Assembly (NCBI GenBank): GCA_033296885.1
Contig: MU863910.1
Coordinates: forward strand, 1 to 64,000
Direction: 5' to 3'
Source: Triangularia verruculosa
Lineage: Eukaryota > Ascomycota > Sordariomycetes > Sordariales > Podosporaceae
DNA length: 64,000 nucleotides
Positions within the stretch are counted from its first letter, which is position 1. Every line of letters starts with the position of its first letter. Of the stretch, positions 20,679 through 30,653 are shown piece after piece. The position numbers and the translations under genes are program-made. The notes beneath the pieces are model-generated. The model worked only from the letters and a program-made list of their open reading frames with translations, made no database searches and was not told the DNA's origin.

Positions 20679-23600
20679 CTAGAACCCCTTTTTGTCTGTC
20701 AGTTTCCTAGCTCCATGTCTCTTTATCCAGCTCTTGAATCGCTGCATCCCACCAACCGGGGCCTTATTGCCAGCACTCGGTGTCTGGATTACGGAAGCCG
20801 CCATTGTGGCTTGAGGCGTGTGGCCTCCAGAGGTGTAGATAGCCTGATGAGCCTGCGTTTCTGGTTCCTCCAGCTTTCCTCCGGCCGGCCGATCTCCAGC
20901 AAGCGGGGAGGTACTAACAACCGCTGGTATCGGGTCTAAGCGTCCTAGCCCTTCGGCTAAAAGCCTCCTGACGGATCGGGCCTTCTCTGTTACCGGTTCG
21001 TTAGTGTTGTCGAGGACCAAAATGGTGTCCATCCAGCCCAGCGGGTCGAATTTCAGGTGTTGAAGATCAGCCTTCGCCCTGATAAAATCCTCCAACATCT
21101 CCAAAACGGTGATTTTTATGGCCGCGCTTAGCGTCTCAAAGTGTATGATCGCGAACCCACCCCACAAAGATGGTCCACGGCGTTGTGACGCTGAAATCTT
21201 TTGGAAGAAGCCTTTTTCCCTCAACTGTCGAGGTCGGTTCGTTAGGGTTGCATCCCGAGCTCAGAAGTAACTCAACCATCCTACGAGTTCGGGACAAATC
21301 GCTAGGGTGAGTATTGATGCTGCTTGTTTGAGCCGTACCGCGGACCGTGCCTGTTGGTGACGGCGAAAGAGGCGATAGAAGCCTCCTGTCGATAGCGAGG
21401 AGCAGTAGAGGCGGGCATCCGCAGTGTCGTTGACGGTGATTGGCTTGGATATAAGAGTCAAGATGTTCTCGGACGTAGCCCACAACCCGCAAATGGATGG
21501 CGAGGATGAAGCTGATGTAGGCCGGATCCCCTCTGTGGGCCACGTGATTTATCGATCCCAAAAGATTCCGGACAAACTCAGACCCTTCCCCCCTGTCGGA
21601 CGATCTTGGTCTGACGGACATCAAGACCGAGTGCATGTTGTTGAGGAACAAGGCAGGGTCGCCCCGCGGTTCCGCGTCGGCGAGAACTGTCCATGAAAGT
21701 CCACTCCAGAAGACGTTGCAGGGATCTGGCCCTGCGGTCCGGTTCCCAGAAGCCATTGACTGTTTGGCGACATAGAGCGTGTAAAGCGACAGGGCGGTTG
21801 CGACGTCATAGCTATCGTCCTCTGCTAGGCGCAGGACCCCGAGATCCCAAACCGTCTCGCCCCGTAGGAACTCGAAGACGCTGCGGTGCATGAACACCAC
21901 TCTCGAGTCGATCAGTTGATTGTGCCTGCCCCGCTCAAACCCACACAGACAGCCGGCCGAGGTCGTATCTACCTCGAGCAAACCGCCGCATCTGCTCCGC
22001 AGTCGCCCCTCAAGCTCGAGGCACATTTCCTTCTTTTCCTCTTCCGGAACATCGTAGATCGGTCGGAAATCGCTAGAATATGCTTCCACCAAGGCCAAGC
22101 CAAGCGTGTACAAATTTCTCGCTTCGTCGCCCCACGGAGTGTCGTGGAATGCGTAGCACGTTTTCAGCAGCCGCGCGCCCTGTTCCCGGTGGCGTTTGTC
22201 TATCTTGCTGAGCATGAGCTGGAACATGTCCTCGAGCTCTGGGGGTAATTCGTTTACTACGCAGGCAGAAATATTCAGTTTTATATCCTCCCCTCATTGG
22301 GCCACTAATAAGCAAATGAATAGACTGACACATACCTCGACGGCGCAACTCGGCGATGCGGTCATGAGCCGCGAAGCCACTAAAGAGAGACCTGCACGCG
22401 AGCACCACCCATAGAAACACACCCGAGGACCTTTTTATTACGTCGTTGAGTAATTCTTGACCTTCGTCGGGATATCGAGCCACAAGCTTCTTCATGTATT
22501 CCTGACCTCCGAGTACCTCACTGACGTAGAGTCTGATATCGGCCTGGTTTAAGTCCTGGAGATTGAGACCCGGGAGGTCACCGAAAGCAGCTACGCGTTC
22601 CGGTATGGGCCTGCTCGAGACAATGATTTTGATCCGGCTATTGGAAGCTAGGTTGCGGGGAAAGGCGACGGCGTCCATCAAGTTACCGACAAACTCATCT
22701 AAGCCGTCGACCAGAAAGCAAAACCTTCCCAGCTTTTGCGCGTTGCTCGCCAGCACCTTGAAAGCCTGTGTTGTCTCGGCCACTGATGGAAGATCGATAT
22801 CCTCGGTATTCCCGCTTTCGGCGTCGTGGATCTGTCTCCACATGTAAGGGAGGACCTGTGGAATTATATCTCGGTGTGCCGATAAGATCTGGTAGAGGAA
22901 GGTGCGTGAGAGGCCTTCCTGGGACTTTTGTTCCGTAGTACCGAGGTTGGAGAAGAAATAGTTACAGATATGGAGCCGCTCTCCCTTCGCCCACTCGACC
23001 AGAAACGTCCGAGTAAGGCTCTGCATGTAGAGGTACTTCATCAGTGTGGATTTGCCACTACCGGCTTTGCCCACTATCCAGTAGATTCCAGAGGACGAGC
23101 GCAGCCACTTTGGGAGATCGTCCCACTGCGCATCCTTAGTCAAGTTCTCATCCGGTTGCAGGACCCATTCCAGGGTCCGTTGGTGTGCATGGTTGATGCT
23201 CTCGCGCCGGTCGTCGATCTTTCTGAACCACAGTCTAGCCAGCACGCGATCTTTGCACGTTTCCAGGATGATGCGTTCTGCAGTTTTGGAAATAGCGCTG
23301 GAAGATCCAGTTGATGCCTCCTGCAGGATCTTGAGTTGCCTGAGGTCCCTAGTAGCTTCCACGTCCTATTGGACGTAGTCGCCGCTTGCCTTGAGGGGCA
23401 GGATCTCGCGAAGCTTGCCAGTAAAGTGCCCGACTTCCTGGACCAGCCGTTCGAACTTATCCCTGTCGCGGATGACCCAACGGGCTCTTTTCACGGCAGA
23501 GTTGGGCCCGTGTGGCGCATATCGCTCAGTGTCGCTTTCCGACCCCTCCTCCCGGTAGAATCGAGAGCTTTTTGGAATAGGCTTTCCAGTATTCCGCTCG

Positions 23601-24070
23601 TTTTCAAGTAGTTCGGCTCTCTTTGCCCCGTGCCAATGGCGGTAGTTGGCGCGGAAGCGTTCCCAGCGGGGACTGCTGAGCATCATTTGGGTCGTTGCCA
23701 GGGCCTGACTGCCCTCAGGCGCTTCGGTCTGCCCGTACCTCTGCTTGAGCTCGGGCGCGTTGCTGAGGAGCTCTTGGATGCAGTTCAACGCCCTGATGAT
23801 CACGGTTTGCGTTGCCTCGTCACCTAGGCGCATATCGTAATTGGTGTTCGTCCCGAGACGATACAGGCCGGCATGGATGAGGCCGACACTGTCTGCGCAC
23901 TGAAGTAACAGCGTCTTCTCAATGTCCAGCTTCGTGTCAAGGACTTCGAATTCCCGGCCGAGATTACGCGAATCGGCGACCAGGTTGAAGAGATCGACTG
24001 CATCCTTGAAAGCGCCGATAACTCCGGCAACGCCAACGACGCCAATAACGAGTCCCGCGATTTCGGCCAT
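20679..24070 (-). pseudogene. HeLo-NACHT STAND (NLR-like) gene, interrupted by a TAG and a frameshift
   Basis: The start at 24070 opens with a HeLo (HET-s N-terminal type) cell-death domain (IAGLVIGVVGVAGVIGAFKD). A NACHT NTPase follows, with Walker A GKAGSGKST and Walker B FCFLVDGLDEF. A clear intron (22257-22335, GTATGT...GTAG) joins RRR to VNELPPELEDMF. There is a helical C-terminus with at most ankyrin-like fragments. Two breaks exist. An in-frame TAG at 23366-23368 separates HeLo from NACHT; the frame continues without a gap on both sides. A one-base frame change at CTT-TGA (21136-21141) separates the last about 170 codons. No intron fits either. Such proteins act in heterokaryon incompatibility and innate immunity. 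It is most simply a decaying allele, possibly RIP-hit; recoding or assembly error cannot be excluded. Confidence 0.8.
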
Positions 24071-24423
24071 CGTGATGGTGCTAGTGATGGGGTTGTAATC
24101 GGCAGCATTGCGGGTGCCCGATGAGTTGTCAACCGTGAGGGGTAACTGCAGGCTCTGGTCCAATCGTTGGGAGATAAGGCAAGACGCGGGATAAAGTAGT
24201 CTCAGATCCTCAGACTTCTGCAAATATTCCTCTTTAACGGGGCAAAAGCAAGCCAGAATGCGGAGCGATAGTTTTGGGAACCCCCGATTTAATCTTCGTC
24301 TACTACTCCACCTGAAGAGGGAAGCTTTGAAGACCATAGTACCCCGTGTTATAACAGTGGTAGCATCCTGCCAATAATACAATCAACCACATATTATCGG
24401 CACATTAATGATGCACCTCTCCA
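24071..24423. other. Intergenic, no gene seen
   Basis: Upstream of the HeLo start the reading frame stays open to 24382, but this stretch lacks domain similarity. It is probably leader and promoter. Confidence 0.5.
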
Positions 24424-24867
24424 TCAATTCCCAGGATCAATCGTCCCACACCACTTCGCCTCGACAACATCAAACCCCCACGTCTTCTCGTATTGCTCCT
24501 CATACGTGTATCCCGCCCTGCCGAACCCGCATTGAACACCAATGTCGACCCAGGCGTCGTAGATTTGGTCCCAGACGCAGCCCTGGGGGCGTTGCTGGTC
24601 AGAGTCGCAGAGGTAGGCCCGCGTGTTGTTGAAGACCCACGACATCTTGGTCCAGGGGGTGACGTCCCCTTCGGCAGCGCAATAGTCGGTCAGGTAGCGC
24701 GCTGCTTGGATCATGGAAGGGATGTCGAGAACGGTGTCCTTGCAGCCGATCTCGTACCGGATGGGGCGGGGGATGGGAGATGTGTGGGGGGTGGAGGTTG
24801 GGATGGGGGGGAAGGTGGTCGCTGTCGAGAGGGAGAGGAGGGAGAGGAAGAGGGTGGATAGGCTCAT
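24424..24867 (-). CDS. Small secreted Cys protein, effector-like
   Basis: The product is 147 aa in one exon, with a signal peptide (MSLSTLFLSLLSLSTATT) followed by a Pro/Thr-rich stretch. The mature part has six cysteines (near IGC, DYC, YLC, GCVW, QCGF, KWC), consistent with three disulfides. It is aromatic-rich, with a segment YTYEEQYEKTWGFDV. Family unknown to me. Small secreted six-Cys proteins are typical fungal effector or antimicrobial candidates, but nothing specific is shown here. Confidence 0.75.
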   Translation of the reverse strand: MSLSTLFLSLLSLSTATTFPPIPTSTPHTSPIPRPIRYEIGCKDTVLDIPSMIQAARYLTDYCAAEGDVTPWTKMSWVFNNTRAYLCDSDQQRPQGCVWDQIYDAWVDIGVQCGFGRAGYTYEEQYEKTWGFDVVEAKWCGTIDPGN

Positions 24868-25437
24868 GACTGTTGGAATGACGTTTAGGAGGTCGAAAGG
24901 TTTGATAGACCGTTGCTGTATAGGGGGGTAGATTCTCGGACGGAGTGTATGGTTCGTGGTGGTGAGTACCTTACCTTTGCCGACTCTCGGGGGTTTGGGG
25001 GGATGGTTTGAATACCTTGCCTAGAGGAAAGTGCGTTGTGGTGGTGTTGGACTGGGCACGGAAGGGACACGGCGTGTGAGGTTACCCCTGCCACGTAGCG
25101 AGGGGTCTCGGGATCGCGAGGTCGATCTAGAAATACCGTTTTCTTACCTTTAAATCAAAGAACATCTGTTCCGGCACGAATGGTTTCCCATTTTCACCGT
25201 TGAAAGGGTGTCTTTCTCTTCTAGAACAGTACATCATGATATTGTTGCTTACATGTTAATCAAGAAAGTAAGTTAAAATAAGGTATAATAGAAATACTAG
25301 GCAGGTACATATTCCCAGCGCCCAAAGCGATTGTGTCAGAGTCCGAGTATTCATTCTCCATCCCCTTTCTATCAAAGAATAAACGCAAAAGACAGACAAA
25401 AATTCCCTCTCAACATGTTCCATCACCCCCGGTCTGA
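24868..25437. other. Intergenic, partly AT-rich, no gene seen
   Basis: Promoter of the small Cys protein, then an AT-rich stretch (about 25130-25310). No coding exon is supported. Confidence 0.5.
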
Positions 25438-25983
25438 TTAAGGGGCATTGACAACCGTGAGATCGAGGCTAGCCCTATCGCCGCCCTCATCGGTGTTGTG
25501 CACAGTATTCTTGATCAGCCCATCCGTGTTCTTGAAAATTCGGCGCGAGCCCTCAATCTTGCCGTCGAGATCCTTGGTGTTTTCGCTGGTACCCTCGAAC
25601 AGCAGCATCTGGTAGTTGACAAGCACCGACAGGTCAGAGGGCCGAAGGGTCAGAGTCACATGCACCTCGACGCGGATCTCGCCGCCGACCTTGGCCTCGT
25701 AGCTGACTTTCTGCGTGTATCCCGTCTTGGTGCCGATGATGACAGGAGGTAGGGTGTGGCTGCGGGTGTAGGTTCGGTGGTTCACCGGCCAGGGCTCGTC
25801 ATCGCGGATGACGAGCTTGGACGTGAGATTGATGGTGCGGGAGACGACCTTCTCACGGGCGGAGAGGTCGGTGGGTGAGCGGACTTCGACAGCTGAGATT
25901 GGAGCTAGAGCAGGGACGGGAGCAGGCGCGGGGGAGGCTTGGATGGCCGCGATGAGGCCGAAGAGGAGGAGTGGAAGCTTCAT
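25438..25983 (-). CDS. Secreted protein of unknown function
   Basis: I chose the ATG at 25983 because it directly precedes a signal peptide (MKLPLLLFGLIAAIQAS). An upstream in-frame ATG at 26070 would bury this signal. The 181-aa product has an Ala/Pro-rich propeptide-like segment, then a region rich in alternating strands (YEAKVGGEIRVEVHVTLTLR) with an N-glycosylation motif. It contains no cysteines, so it is unlike the neighbouring effectors. A TATAAG-like element lies on the reverse strand near 26092-26097. The family is not recognised. Confidence 0.7.
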   Translation of the reverse strand: MKLPLLLFGLIAAIQASPAPAPVPALAPISAVEVRSPTDLSAREKVVSRTINLTSKLVIRDDEPWPVNHRTYTRSHTLPPVIIGTKTGYTQKVSYEAKVGGEIRVEVHVTLTLRPSDLSVLVNYQMLLFEGTSENTKDLDGKIEGSRRIFKNTDGLIKNTVHNTDEGGDRASLDLTVVNAP

Positions 25984-27091
25984 TTTGAGGCTGAAAGATG
26001 GTGTAGCTGGGGGTTGTATTTTGAGTGCTGTTTTGTTGAGATGAGTTGATGAGGATGAGGATGGGCTCATGTTGGATATGTCCCCTCCTACTTATAGATG
26101 AGGGAAGCTCTCTTTTCCTGTGACGATACCTAGGCTGCCTCACTTTTTGATTTTGATCCCCCCTGCATCATCATTCAGGCTCTCTCGTGTCTTCGGCAAG
26201 GTAAAGATTAACATCGCCAGAATGTTCAACAGCCTTCGGCATGCATGGCGAGACTTGACCGTTCTTGGCGGATGTTTGAGCAGGTATTGGTTCATCAATG
26301 GGCACCTGATGTTGAATTTAGACTTGTTCTTGAAATTATCTCATCCCTCTCTCGCCGTTCTCAACACAGCCCAGCCAAGGGGCAGAGAGGACTTTTACAT
26401 CTACTGCACCAAACGCTCGGAGATAATTCAGCTGTCAGAGGCTCGGTTGATACTGGTGTAACAGGCTCAAGTGGGCGGTCAACAAAATGGTTGGTAAAGA
26501 AAGTCAGCCGTAACTCCGACGTCATTTCCAGAACAACACGAAACTTTCAGGCCGAGGATTGGAGCTGCGGCTGTCGACAGTGGAAGGGGCACAAGTCTGA
26601 TTTCTCACCAGACGGCTCAAAGTCATTGGTGCTGGGCAGAGTCAGCCGCAGTTCCCGAGGCTTGGCCCGCAGTTCTTGATAGATAGGTACTATCAAGAAA
26701 GAATCTTTGACTGGCTCCTCCAATTATTTTATTGGCTTTTAGATGACGAAAATATTGCGGAGAAAAACGCAGCTTTAACTGCCAAAGAGATGTAGAACGA
26801 ACGAACGACGGGAAACAATAAGGTAACGCAGTTGCAAAACTCACATTCGAGATTAGCAGCACGACTAGGGCCACTGATAGTACCAACGATATCAAGCAAC
26901 ACGGGGAGCGGGTTGGCCAGGACCATAAACTACCATGTACCTCTCTCGAAAATTGCCATTCCTTAACAAGAGCATTTAGGTAGATAGGTACCTATTCAGT
27001 CTAACAAGCTACAAGATCGCCCCAGCCGGGTCTTATACCCCTATCCCACCAGTGAGTTGGTAGTATCCAAATACACCATGCACTAACCCAT
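25984..27091. other. Intergenic, no gene seen
   Basis: About 1.1 kb with no supportable exon. Open frames here lack conserved motifs and splice structure. AGATAGGTACCTATT near 26984-26998 is one of the recurrent TACCTA motifs. Confidence 0.5.
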
Positions 27092-28207
27092 TTAACGGGG
27101 AGTGAGCTTCAAAAGTCTTCCGCCGGCGCCGTCCTCCAACACCCACAGTGCGCCATCGGCGCTCTGTCTGACGCAGCGAATGCGCCGTCCGAGTCCGATA
27201 CGCTGCGCCTCCCGCGCCGTGTTGCCGGAAATCTCCACGCGGACCAAACCCTGAGCGCCAAGGGCGCTGATGATGGCATTGCCCTTCCAGTTGGGGAACA
27301 AGTTGCCCTTGTAGATGATCAAGCTGGACGGGGAGATGACGGGGTTCCAGAAGGCCTTGGGGGCAACAAACTCGGGGCGCGTGTTGTGCTTCGGAATCTG
27401 GCGACCGTCGTAGTGATTGCCCTGGGACACAATCGGCCAGCCATAGTTGCCACCCTTCTCGATCAGGTTGAGCTCGTCACCACCCATAGGTCCCATCTCG
27501 ACTTCCCAAAGACGTCCTTGCTCGTCCCAGTCAATGCCCAAGGGGTTACGGATGCCCAACGCCCAGATTTGACTCTGGACTGTGCCGCCGGTAAACGGGT
27601 TGCCCGCTGCCGCTGTTCCGTCGTCGTTCAGGCGGATGATCTTGCCGAGGTTGGATGTCATGGACTGGGCAGGGTCGAACTGTTGTCTCTCGCCGGACGA
27701 GATCCAGAGGGTCGAGTTGGAGTCGAAAAGAATTCGGTGGGCGAAATGGCCGTCGCCGTTGACCTTTTGCGACTGACGCCAGATGACCTCAACATTCTGC
27801 AGCGCACCACCACCGCTGGTGTTCAGCACCAATCTGGCACGCGCAACCGCGGCACCAGATCCCCCAGTGCCGGCCTCGGCATAGCTGATGTAAACGAGGC
27901 TGTTCTCGGAGAACCTTGGGTGCAGGGCGACATCGCCAAATCCACCCTGGCCGCCGTAACGGACAGAAGGAACGCCGCTGATGGTGCCCTTGGCCTTGGT
28001 CACTGGGTCAACGAGACGCAGCTGGCCAGCCTTCTCGGTGACGAGGATACGGTTATCGGGAAGGAAAGCGAGAGCCCATGGCTCAGCAAAGTCAGTGATG
28101 GCCGCCGTTTGGAACGGGTTGGCCTGGCGGGGCGTCACTGATGGGGCGGCCCAAGCACCGGTTACTAACGCAAGAGCGTAGTAGGTGGCAGAAAATTCGA
28201 ATCGCAT
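27092..28207 (-). CDS. Secreted glucose/sorbosone dehydrogenase-like (soluble PQQ-type beta-propeller) enzyme
   Basis: A single exon encodes 371 aa from the ATG at 28207. An ATG eight codons upstream is also in frame. The signal peptide is MRFEFSATYYALALVTGAWA. Family motifs are PWALAFLPDNRILVTEKAG, GGFGDVALHP, GDGHFAHRILFD, GERQQFDPAQ, LGKIIRLNDDG, GIRNPLGIDWD and LWEVEMGPMGGDELN. These define the six-bladed soluble aldose/sorbosone dehydrogenase family, which uses PQQ to oxidise sugars. Most fungi do not make PQQ, so environmental PQQ or a non-PQQ role is possible. A TATATA element lies on the reverse strand about 85 bases upstream (28291-28296). Confidence 0.88.
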   Translation of the reverse strand: MRFEFSATYYALALVTGAWAAPSVTPRQANPFQTAAITDFAEPWALAFLPDNRILVTEKAGQLRLVDPVTKAKGTISGVPSVRYGGQGGFGDVALHPRFSENSLVYISYAEAGTGGSGAAVARARLVLNTSGGGALQNVEVIWRQSQKVNGDGHFAHRILFDSNSTLWISSGERQQFDPAQSMTSNLGKIIRLNDDGTAAAGNPFTGGTVQSQIWALGIRNPLGIDWDEQGRLWEVEMGPMGGDELNLIEKGGNYGWPIVSQGNHYDGRQIPKHNTRPEFVAPKAFWNPVISPSSLIIYKGNLFPNWKGNAIISALGAQGLVRVEISGNTAREAQRIGLGRRIRCVRQSADGALWVLEDGAGGRLLKLTPR

Positions 28208-28976
28208 CGTGGTTGGCTCTTTGCTTCTCAATGCCTAGGTGGCCAAAGAAGAAGGAATTATTGCGGGCAGGTCAGGCAAGACGGTCGGAATATATAGAAA
28301 CAATTGCAGTGCTATGGGAAACTTCGTGCTATGTCGGTTGGTGCTGGGGCCATAGCCTATTCGAGAAGGCAAGGAATCAACAGCTCCTGACCATGTTCAG
28401 GCTCTTCGCACGTATTGGTGGACTTATAGCCGATAAACAAACAGGTCGAGAATACCACTTCGCAGTTCTTGTCCCGGGTCTTGGCTGGTCGGTGGCGTAT
28501 CAAAGAGGAAAGTCACTCTTCCCCTCCAGGGGCGCCGGGATTATCAACATACCTATACATGCTATAGCTGTGACTTCTTGGCGGGTTGGCGCTCTTCTTG
28601 GCAGGTTTTCGCCATGTGCTAACCGGCACTTGTGGCGATCCATCGCTTGTTCGGAAGCCATACGGCCGGAAGGAGTGTCCACAACCATACAGTCATACGG
28701 TACGGCGGGACTCTGCGGAATGAAATGACGTCGTGGTAAGGAATGAAGACGTGGTGGTGCTGGAAATGAGACAGAGCTGACGGATCTTGTGTCTGGAAAT
28801 GGCGCTGTTATGGGAATCATGTCTGAGATTAGGTACCTAGGGTATGCACATTGATGTTCGAAGCGGGGATAAGCACTCTAGACCTTCCTATCCGGATCTC
28901 TCAGTTGCTACGTCTTCCATCAAGTAGCATTCTGATATCAATACCATCACCGACTCTTATAACCCGCCCTGGACCC
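28208..28976. other. Intergenic, no gene seen
   Basis: Promoter of the sorbosone-dehydrogenase-like gene and 3' flank of the next broken gene. An AGGTACCTAGG palindrome-like motif lies at 28831-28841. Confidence 0.5.
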
Positions 28977-29621
28977 TTACAGTGCCGTCACATTCTCAGC
29001 TTCAATCGTAGCGTCAACTGGGGTGCACCTGATGTCGCGACTGCTGTAAATCTGCCCAGGTGTCCAGTTGGGATTCTGGGTCGTCACGCCGGTGCAAGTG
29101 AGCGTCAAGGTAGTTCCACCATTCACCACAAACAGCCTCGTGACCGCTGTTAGCTGCCGCCCTCGACATCACCGGGTAAGGGCACAGATAAACCTACTTA
29201 TCGCTACAGCCAACCGTCTCACTGATTTCCAACGTTCCAGCAGGCCTGCTGAACTTGAACCCAACCCTCGCCCCGGCCGGCCGGCACATCTGTTCCCACC
29301 AGAGTGCATGTATACTCGACAGTGCCGTAAAAGAAGTCGGACAGCTGGCTGCTCGAGGCGCTGCATGAGGCAGTGTAGGGAACGACATCATTCGAGATAA
29401 TTAAAATTGACATATCCCCACGAGTTCTGGTGAGCCGGGTTGGTAAAAACATATGACGCATGGAAGTCGAAGTCATGGACGGTCCATTTCAAGGCCTCGA
29501 GCGTTTTCGTGCACATCGTGATCGGATCAGGGCCGCCTCCACATTTCCCATCCCTTCGCTTGTGGGGAGTGGCAGCTGACAAGCTGAGAAAGGTTATGAA
29601 GGCGGTGATCCGAGACTTCAT
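28977..29621 (-). pseudogene. Small secreted Cys-rich protein gene with frame breaks
   Basis: The reverse-strand start at 29621 gives a signal peptide (MKSRITAFITFLSLSAA) and a conserved-looking body: KCGGGPDP, then HQNSWGYVNFN. The frame then stops at YLE. The obvious continuation (NDVVPYTASCSASSSQL, FFYGTVEYTC) is shifted by one base near 29395-29402. The next intron is well formed (GTGAGA...GCTAACAG, about 29130-29218). It leads to LTCTGVTTQNPNWTPGQIYS and the stop at 28977-28979, but its phase also mismatches by one. Six or more cysteines in total. TATAAA lies on the reverse strand about 90 bases upstream (29711-29716). This is either a recent pseudogene or two single-base sequence errors. 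Confidence 0.65.
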
Positions 29622-29873
29622 TGTGCCCTGGGTTTCTAGGATCAGACAAAATCAAGCGAAGAGATTGTGAAGATTATGGATGAAAGAACGACAAAGTGCC
29701 AAGTGCCAGCTTTATATCTGGGGAATCATGCACGCCAAGGGTGTCCGACCCCTGCCATTCCCGCTCGTATTGAGGTCTATCACACCACTAGTTACAGCTC
29801 TTGACAGTCACGATGCTCGTACCGAAGTCAGAGTCGGAGCAATTTAAGACGCGCTTCTACATCCCTCGACCTC

Positions 29874-30410
29874 TCAAAGCTTCTCATTAACCCACTCGCT
29901 CTCATACCTCACTCCACTCAACTTGAACAGCTGCGTAATCGGGCACCTCCTCTCCACCTCGGAAACAAACTTATCAAACTTCTCTCCCTCCGCATCGGTC
30001 TGCACCCGTACATTCAGCTTCAGGCTCTCCCAGTTTGGGTTGCCCTGCTCCCCGTTGACCAGCACGGCAGTCGGGAGCTGTGCCTCAACGCTGACGTCCC
30101 ATTTTCCAAGCTTGATACCATGGTTGCTTGCGACAACGGACCCCGTCACCTGGTTGCATGCGCTCAGGCTGGCGAGGGAGTAGACCACCGGTGAGGGGGC
30201 AGAGTCGGCGCCGCCGAGGACGGGGTAGGTGTCGGCCGTGAAGTTGTACGGCTTTCCAGGAACAGAAACATTTTGAAGGGTGCCAGTGCCGGTGCCGGTC
30301 ACTTTCACGGGAAGGGTTTGGAGGCGGGTGGGGGTGGTTGTGAATTGGCGCCGAGCTGCTTGGCGTGCTGCTGGGACGAGGAGGGTTGTGGTGAGGCGGG
30401 TGCTGAACAT
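29874..30410 (-). CDS. OsmC/Ohr-family peroxide-resistance protein, probably mitochondrial
   Basis: The product is 178 aa in one exon. The N-terminal about 30 residues are basic and Ser/Thr-rich without acids (TRLTTTLLVPAARQAARRQF), as in a mitochondrial presequence. The OsmC/Ohr core follows, with the two redox cysteines in conserved settings: SLASLSACNQVT and VERRCPITQLF. Family members are thiol-dependent organic hydroperoxide reductases. The length and Cys spacing are normal for the family. Confidence 0.88.
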   Translation of the reverse strand: MFSTRLTTTLLVPAARQAARRQFTTTPTRLQTLPVKVTGTGTGTLQNVSVPGKPYNFTADTYPVLGGADSAPSPVVYSLASLSACNQVTGSVVASNHGIKLGKWDVSVEAQLPTAVLVNGEQGNPNWESLKLNVRVQTDAEGEKFDKFVSEVERRCPITQLFKLSGVRYESEWVNEKL

Positions 30411-30653
30411 GCTGCGTGAGTACGTAGGTAGGTATTATTGTAGAATACGGTTGCGGCAAAAGTATGCAGGTGAGGTTGCAGTGGGAACTGAGATGCTGGT
30501 GTTGGTAGATGTCTATTTGTAACTGTGTTGGGAGCTGTCACCATCTTGGCGCGATTCAGCCCTAGAATGACGAATGCAAGACTATTACGTACTGTGTCTG
30601 GGCACCTGCATAGCTACAGAACCGAGAAGATAGAAGGCTGGAAACATCATTGC

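Noticed and set aside
23290..23440. An intron removing the TAG between HeLo and NACHT parts
   Set aside because: The only phase-compatible donor (GTCGGG) is poor, and removal would delete family-like sequence up to the stop; a nonsense codon fits better.
26245..26679. Plus-strand frame in the 26-27 kb spacer
   Set aside because: No signal peptide or domain, weak start context and no homology-like motifs.
27386..28141. Plus-strand open frame opposite the sorbosone-dehydrogenase-like gene
   Set aside because: Codon-bias shadow on the opposite strand of a conserved enzyme.
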